Source: QHWK01 sp035315685
GTDB taxonomy: Bacteria > Acidobacteriota > Vicinamibacteria > Vicinamibacterales > CAVVIG01
Direction of reading: 5' to 3'
Length of the DNA: 7,179 bases
NCBI GenBank assembly: GCA_035315685.1
Contig: DATFXR010000602.1
Coordinates: 1-7,179, forward strand
Shown here: positions 4,218-7,179 of the stretch, piece by piece
Layout of the letters: each line of letters starts with the position of its first letter
Position numbering within the stretch: the first letter of the stretch is position 1
Made by a program: the position numbers and the translations under genes
Notes under the pieces: model-generated
Database searches by the model: none
The model's input: the letters and a program-made list of their open reading frames with translations, nothing else
What the model was told of the DNA's origin: nothing

Positions 4218-6029
4218 ATGGCCGAAGCCGCACCTTCGCCTCAAACCGACCGCGACCTCGCCTCGATCGCTGAAGCCCGCGCGCTCGCCCGCCGCGCGAA
4301 GCAGGCCTGGCTGCAGCTCGCCGAATTCAGTCAGGACCGAATCGACGCGATTGTCGACGCGATGGCCGCATCCGCGACGTCCCAGGCGCAGGCCTTCGCA
4401 CAACTCGCTGTCGACGAAACCGGCTACGGCGTCGTCGAGGACAAGGTTCAGAAGAATCTCTTCAGCTCGCAGAAGGTTTACGACTTCATCCGTCCGATGA
4501 AGACCGTGGGCGTCGTCGCGCGCTACGAGGATCGCAAGGTCGTCGAGATCGCCGAGCCGTTCGGCGTCGTCGCCGCCATCATCCCGACGACGAACCCCAC
4601 GTCGACTGCCATCTACAAAATCCTGATCGCGCTGAAGGCGCGTTGCACGATCGTCATCAGCCCTCATCCACAGGCCGTGCGGTGCATCACTCGCGTGGCT
4701 GAAGTGATGGAAGAGGCCGCGCGCCGCGCCGGAGCGCCGGCAGGTTCGATCAACTGGATGACCACGGTGACGCTCGAGGGTACGCAGGAGTTGATGAAGC
4801 AGCGCGACGTTGCCGTCATCCTCGCAACGGGCGGGATGGGACTCGTCCGCGCGGCCTACAGCGCGGGCAAGCCGGCGTACGGCGTCGGCCCCGGCAACGC
4901 GCCGGCGTTCATCGAGCGGACCGCTGACATAAAGAAAGCGGTTCACGACATCATCACCGGCAAGACGTTCGACAACGGCGTGCTCTGTTCATCGGAGAAC
5001 TCGGTTGTCGTCGACGCGCCGATCGCGGACGCCGTGAAGCGCGAATTCCAGACGCAGGGCGGCTACTTCATGAACGCCGCCGAGATGGATGCCCTGGCGA
5101 AGATGCTCGTCACGCCGCAACGGTTGCCGAACCCCGCGCTCGTCGGAAAAACGGCGGTTTTCATCGCGCAGAAATGCGGGATCACCGTGCCGGCCGAGAT
5201 CCGCGTGCTCCTCGCGCCGCTCGAAGGTGTCGGCCGGGACTACCCGCTGTCGATCGAGAAGCTGTGCCCGGTCCTCTCGTACTACGTCGTCAAGGACTGG
5301 CAGGAGGGCTGCGAGCGCTGCAAGCAGATTCTCCGGTACGGCGGGATGGGTCACACGATGGCGATCCACTCGCAGAACGAGCAGGTGATCCTCGAGTTCG
5401 GGCTTCACAAGCCGGCATTCCGGATTGTCGTCAACACGCCGACGACCCACGGGTCGGTCGGTCTGTCGACAGGCCTGGACCCGGCGATGACGCTTGGCTG
5501 CGGGGGCTACGGCGGGAACATCACGTCGGACAACATCTCGCCGCGTCACCTTCTGAACATCAAGCGGCTGGCGCACGAAATCACCCCGACGGTCAGCCGG
5601 TGGGACCGAATGGGATCGGCGTACCGCTCCGCCGCCGCGCCGGCCGGGATCGCGTTGCCGTCGGCGCCTGCCCGTCCACCGGCGCCTCCGGGGATCAGCG
5701 CCGAGGCGCTCTCTCGCCGGATCGATGACTTCCTGATAACGCGCGGGTTCCAGCCGTCACCAGGTGGCGATCAGATCGGCATCGCATCGCCAGCAGGTCG
5801 CGATCAGGTCGCGATCAGGTCGGAACCCGGTCGTCAACAGGTCGTGACGAGGTCGTCAGCGCCGCCTGCCGACCAGACGCCACTCGATTTCGTCTGTGAG
5901 GAAGATGTGCGGCGTGCGATTCAGGCTGGGAAGACGCTGCTGGTCTCGGAGCGGGCGATCGTGACGCCTGCAGCTCGTGACCTTGGTGAGCAACACCGTG
6001 TATTTTCGATCACTCCGTGGCAGAAGTGA
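4218..6029 (+). CDS. BMC-associated CoA-acylating aldehyde dehydrogenase (PduP/EutE type) with long C-terminal extension
   Basis: This enzyme would oxidise an aldehyde to acyl-CoA with NAD+ inside the microcompartment lumen. The core (about 1-455) has family landmarks: IIPTTNPT (121-128, N126), the ATGG loop (203-206), GVGPGNAP (222-229) and the catalytic Cys C257 in FDNGVLCSSE. THGSVG and CGGYGGNITSDN near the end of the core match the acylating branch. PduP and EutE are about 460 residues; this protein has about 150 more. The tail contains a Pro/Ala linker (about 471-491), an amphipathic helix at 493-511 resembling an encapsulation peptide, three 11-residue repeats (516-548), and a module at 557-596. 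That module (FVCEEDVRRA then IVTPAARDL) resembles the N-terminal segment of EutT/EutQ. No N-terminal encapsulation peptide is present. The shell gene lies just upstream. The aldehyde chain length cannot be read from sequence, and no signature enzyme is adjacent. Confidence 0.93.
   Translation: MAEAAPSPQTDRDLASIAEARALARRAKQAWLQLAEFSQDRIDAIVDAMAASATSQAQAFAQLAVDETGYGVVEDKVQKNLFSSQKVYDFIRPMKTVGVVARYEDRKVVEIAEPFGVVAAIIPTTNPTSTAIYKILIALKARCTIVISPHPQAVRCITRVAEVMEEAARRAGAPAGSINWMTTVTLEGTQELMKQRDVAVILATGGMGLVRAAYSAGKPAYGVGPGNAPAFIERTADIKKAVHDIITGKTFDNGVLCSSENSVVVDAPIADAVKREFQTQGGYFMNAAEMDALAKMLVTPQRLPNPALVGKTAVFIAQKCGITVPAEIRVLLAPLEGVGRDYPLSIEKLCPVLSYYVVKDWQEGCERCKQILRYGGMGHTMAIHSQNEQVILEFGLHKPAFRIVVNTPTTHGSVGLSTGLDPAMTLGCGGYGGNITSDNISPRHLLNIKRLAHEITPTVSRWDRMGSAYRSAAAPAGIALPSAPARPPAPPGISAEALSRRIDDFLITRGFQPSPGGDQIGIASPAGRDQVAIRSEPGRQQVVTRSSAPPADQTPLDFVCEEDVRRAIQAGKTLLVSERAIVTPAARDLGEQHRVFSITPWQK
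5694..5750 (+). other. Encapsulation-peptide-like amphipathic helix (residues 493-511 of the dehydrogenase)
   Basis: The segment ISAEALSRRIDDFLITRGF spaces hydrophobic residues (I, A, L, I, F, L, I) about every three to four positions, with charged residues between. It is flanked by a Pro/Ala linker before and a Pro/Gly-rich repeat after. This is the usual look of peptides that target cargo to BMC shells. Known PduP peptides are N-terminal, while other BMC aldehyde dehydrogenases carry theirs C-terminally. Targeting is inferred. Confidence 0.6.
5761..5859 (+). repeat. 11-bp tandem repeat, nine units, in the dehydrogenase tail
   Basis: Nine consecutive 11-bp units fill exactly 99 bp. Units 4 and 5 are identical (CAGGTCGCGAT), unit 1 differs by one base, unit 8 by two, and unit 3 is the most decayed. 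Because 11 is not a multiple of 3, the frame repeats every 33 bp. The protein therefore shows three 11-residue repeats: GGDQIGIASPA, GRDQVAIRSEP and GRQQVVTRSSA (residues 516-548). It forms a flexible, polar linker between the helix and the terminal module. Confidence 0.85.
5886..6005 (+). other. EutT/EutQ-like N-terminal module at the end of the dehydrogenase (residues 557-596)
   Basis: The segment has the pattern F-[V/I]-x-E-x-x-[V/L]-R-x-A followed by [I/L]-x-TPAARDL. From memory this is the pattern at the start of EutT and EutQ (for example 'LTPSAREL' and 'IITPEARE'). Its role there is not clear to me; an adaptor or folding role in the microcompartment is a guess. Confidence 0.5.
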
Positions 6030-6062
6030 CGGCCGCTATTGCTGAGTAGACTGGACTTATTG

Positions 6063-6091
6063 TTGACCGACCATAGGTGGTTTGCTAGACT
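6063..6091 (+). promoter_or_regulatory. Sigma70-like promoter for the mltD-like gene
   Basis: TTGACC (6063-6068, five of six) and TAGACT (6086-6091, four of six) are spaced by exactly 17 bp. Transcription would begin near A6098. This begins 34 bp after the dehydrogenase stop, so the transglycosylase likely has its own transcript. Confidence 0.55.
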
Positions 6092-6097
6092 GCCTCA

Positions 6098-6222
6098 ACC
6101 CATGGTGCGGGGGCGCCCCAGCCCTCCCGCGTTGAAGAACACGGAGCCCCCGCAATGGGGGCGACTTACGATGCGAACGGCGGCAGAAGACAGCCTGCCG
6201 GTCGACGTCGCGGAGCGCCCGA
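6098..6222 (+). promoter_or_regulatory. Structured 5' leader of the mltD-like gene (candidate cis-regulatory RNA)
   Basis: The predicted transcript begins in a long stem: TGCGGGGGC (6106-6114) pairs perfectly with GCCCCCGCA (6146-6154). It is extended by CCCAT (6099-6103) with ATGGG (6155-6159) across a GG bulge, giving 14 pairs. Competing hairpins exist: GCGGG (6107-6111) with CCCGC (6126-6130), and GCCCCC (6146-6151) with GGGGGC (6157-6162) around a GCAAT loop. A further stem pairs CGGCAG (6181-6186) with CTGCCG (6195-6200). I could not match it to a riboswitch class I know. No T-run follows the stems, so this is not an ordinary terminator. Confidence 0.5.
6212..6215 (+). promoter_or_regulatory. 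Ribosome binding site of the mltD-like gene
   Basis: GGAG with a seven-base spacer to the ATG at 6223 fixes this start, which also gives a complete lipoprotein signal. It lies 11 bases after the last leader hairpin, so folding upstream could affect its access. Confidence 0.6.
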
Positions 6223-7179
6223 ATGCTCGGAACTCGCTGGCAGCGCCACGTTCTGTTTTTATTTGCGCTAATCCCATTCATCGCCGCCTGCGGTTCAAGC
6301 CTTAAGTCGAAAGCGCCCGCCGTTACACCAACGCAAACAGCCGCCCAGACTCGTTCGGATGCCGTTCCGGCGTCTCCGGTGACACAGACGCCGCCAGAGG
6401 ACCCGGTCCTCGTCCTGATCGCCACCTCGGATCGTCACTTCAAAGCCGGCCAGAGGGAACTCGAACAGGGTCACGTCGAGGCCGCGAAACAGGAATTCAA
6501 TCGCGCCGTCGACGTTCTTCTGGAATCGCCGTACGGCGCGCGCACCGAACCGCGGATCCGCGAGCACTTCGATCGCCTCGTGGACCGGATCAGCACCTAC
6601 GAAGTGCGCGCGCTCGCAACCGGGGACGGGTTTACAGAAAAGAAATACGAGCCAGCCACGATCGACGAGCTGCTCGCGCTGTCGACCACGATTGGCACTC
6701 CGACTGCGACGCCGGAGCTCAAAGACACGGTCCAGTCGGACCTCCAGAACGCGAACCACGACATTCCTATTCCGCTCAACCAGCGGGTGCTCTCCTATAT
6801 CGAGTTGTTCCAGGGTCGCCTCCACGATTTCATCGAAGAAGGCATGCAGCGCGGCAGCAAGTATCTGCCGATGATTCAGAGCGTCTTCCGTGCAGAGGGG
6901 CTGCCGCTCGATCTCGCGTACGTGCCGCTGGTCGAGAGTGCGTTCAAGCCGAACGCGCTGTCTCGCGCGAAGGCCAAGGGCGTCTGGCAATTCATGACCG
7001 GCACGGCGGCGGAGAACGGGCTCCAGCGCGATTGGTACATCGACGAGCGCTCCGATCCCGAGAAGGCGACCGTTGCGGCGGCGAAGTACCTCCACACGCT
7101 CAGCAACCTCTTCGACGGCGACTGGCACCTGGCGCTGGCGTCCTACAACGGCGGACCGGGACGCCTGCAGCGCGCCATG
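6223..7179 (+). CDS. mltD: MltD-like membrane-bound lytic transglycosylase (lipoprotein), 3' end cut by window edge
   Basis: The 319 visible codons run open to the window edge. The N-terminus is a lipoprotein signal: basic MLGTRWQRH, hydrophobic VLFLFALIPF, lipobox I-A-A-C with lipidated Cys at 23. A Thr/Gln/Ala/Pro-rich tether follows, then a helical stretch (about 68-120) with TPR-like spacing (HFKAGQRELEQGHVEAAKQEF). From about 188 the MltD pattern is clear: LNQRVLSYIE, then YLPMIQSVFRAEGLPLDLAYVPLVESAF, with catalytic Glu E238. GVWQFMTGTA, DERSDPEKAT and SYNGGPGRL follow. LysM peptidoglycan-binding repeats are usual after this domain and would lie outside the window. It would cut peptidoglycan from the outer-membrane inner face. 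It is the second transglycosylase in the window, but it is not similar to the first outside the SLT fold. Confidence 0.92.
   Translation, partial: MLGTRWQRHVLFLFALIPFIAACGSSLKSKAPAVTPTQTAAQTRSDAVPASPVTQTPPEDPVLVLIATSDRHFKAGQRELEQGHVEAAKQEFNRAVDVLLESPYGARTEPRIREHFDRLVDRISTYEVRALATGDGFTEKKYEPATIDELLALSTTIGTPTATPELKDTVQSDLQNANHDIPIPLNQRVLSYIELFQGRLHDFIEEGMQRGSKYLPMIQSVFRAEGLPLDLAYVPLVESAFKPNALSRAKAKGVWQFMTGTAAENGLQRDWYIDERSDPEKATVAAAKYLHTLSNLFDGDWHLALASYNGGPGRLQRAM

Noticed and set aside
3789..4946. A 385-residue open frame on the minus strand across the shell gene and the dehydrogenase 5' half
   Set aside because: It is antisense to two strongly recognisable genes. Its product is a low-complexity Arg/Asp/His-rich sequence typical of mirror frames in GC-rich DNA.
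5761..5859. CRISPR-like array
   Set aside because: The units are 11 bp, directly adjacent without spacers, and lie inside a coding frame.
6099..6159. Rho-independent terminator for the dehydrogenase gene
   Set aside because: The stem is strong, but no T-run follows and it lies just downstream of a promoter, so a leader structure fits better.
6098..6222. Small SRP RNA (4.5S) or a known riboswitch in the GC-rich leader
   Set aside because: The SRP core GGAAGGAAGCA is absent, and none of the conserved cores I know (TPP, cobalamin, c-di-GMP, c-di-AMP, glycine, fluoride) is present.
6039..6305. An 88-residue plus-strand frame across the mltD leader, with a possible inner ATG at 6171
   Set aside because: It starts before the promoter, has no family motif and overlaps mltD out of frame. 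A short leader peptide from 6171 behind the GGGGG at 6157-6161 cannot be excluded but is unsupported.
6295..7128. A 277-residue open frame on the minus strand opposite the mltD-like gene
   Set aside because: It is a mirror frame of a clear MltD sequence with lipobox, catalytic Glu and SLT motifs.

Overview
This is a GC-rich bacterial window with long ORFs on both strands. The gene set is type IV pilus ATPase and platform, SLT lytic transglycosylases, a PduA-like microcompartment shell protein with a CoA-acylating aldehyde dehydrogenase, and degenerate TGCGTCC-type intergenic repeats. It suggests a diderm soil or sediment bacterium, most likely an Acidobacteriota member. That assignment is inference from gene content and style; no marker gene is present.

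Minus strand, read from 3760 down to 1: a 298-residue lipoprotein of unknown function (2864-3760), a secreted SLT-type lytic transglycosylase (2037-2774), the pilus inner-membrane platform protein PilC (731-1939) and the N-terminal third of the assembly ATPase PilB (731 to the window edge). pilC and pilB overlap by one base (TAATG). The transglycosylase sits where it could help the pilus machine cross peptidoglycan, but this is only suggested by adjacency.

Plus strand: a two-gene unit of a hexameric microcompartment (BMC-H) shell protein (3912-4190) and a 603-residue PduP/EutE-type aldehyde dehydrogenase (4218-6029). The dehydrogenase carries an unusual ~150-residue tail: a Pro/Ala linker, an encapsulation-peptide-like amphipathic helix, an 11-residue repeat encoded by an 11-bp tandem array, and a terminal module resembling the start of EutT/EutQ. 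No vertex (BMC-P), phosphotransacylase, alcohol dehydrogenase or signature enzyme is seen beside them, so this looks like a minimal or satellite BMC locus. After it, a well-formed sigma70-like promoter (6063-6091) precedes a strongly structured ~125-nt leader and an MltD-like lipoprotein lytic transglycosylase (6223 to the window edge).

The pilus-side and BMC-side units diverge from 3761-3911, where two sigma70-like promoters on opposite strands interlock. The most notable signals are the dehydrogenase tail architecture, the structured mltD leader with mutually exclusive foldings, and an inverted pair of dispersed repeats, one copy of which encodes the signal-peptide core of the first transglycosylase.
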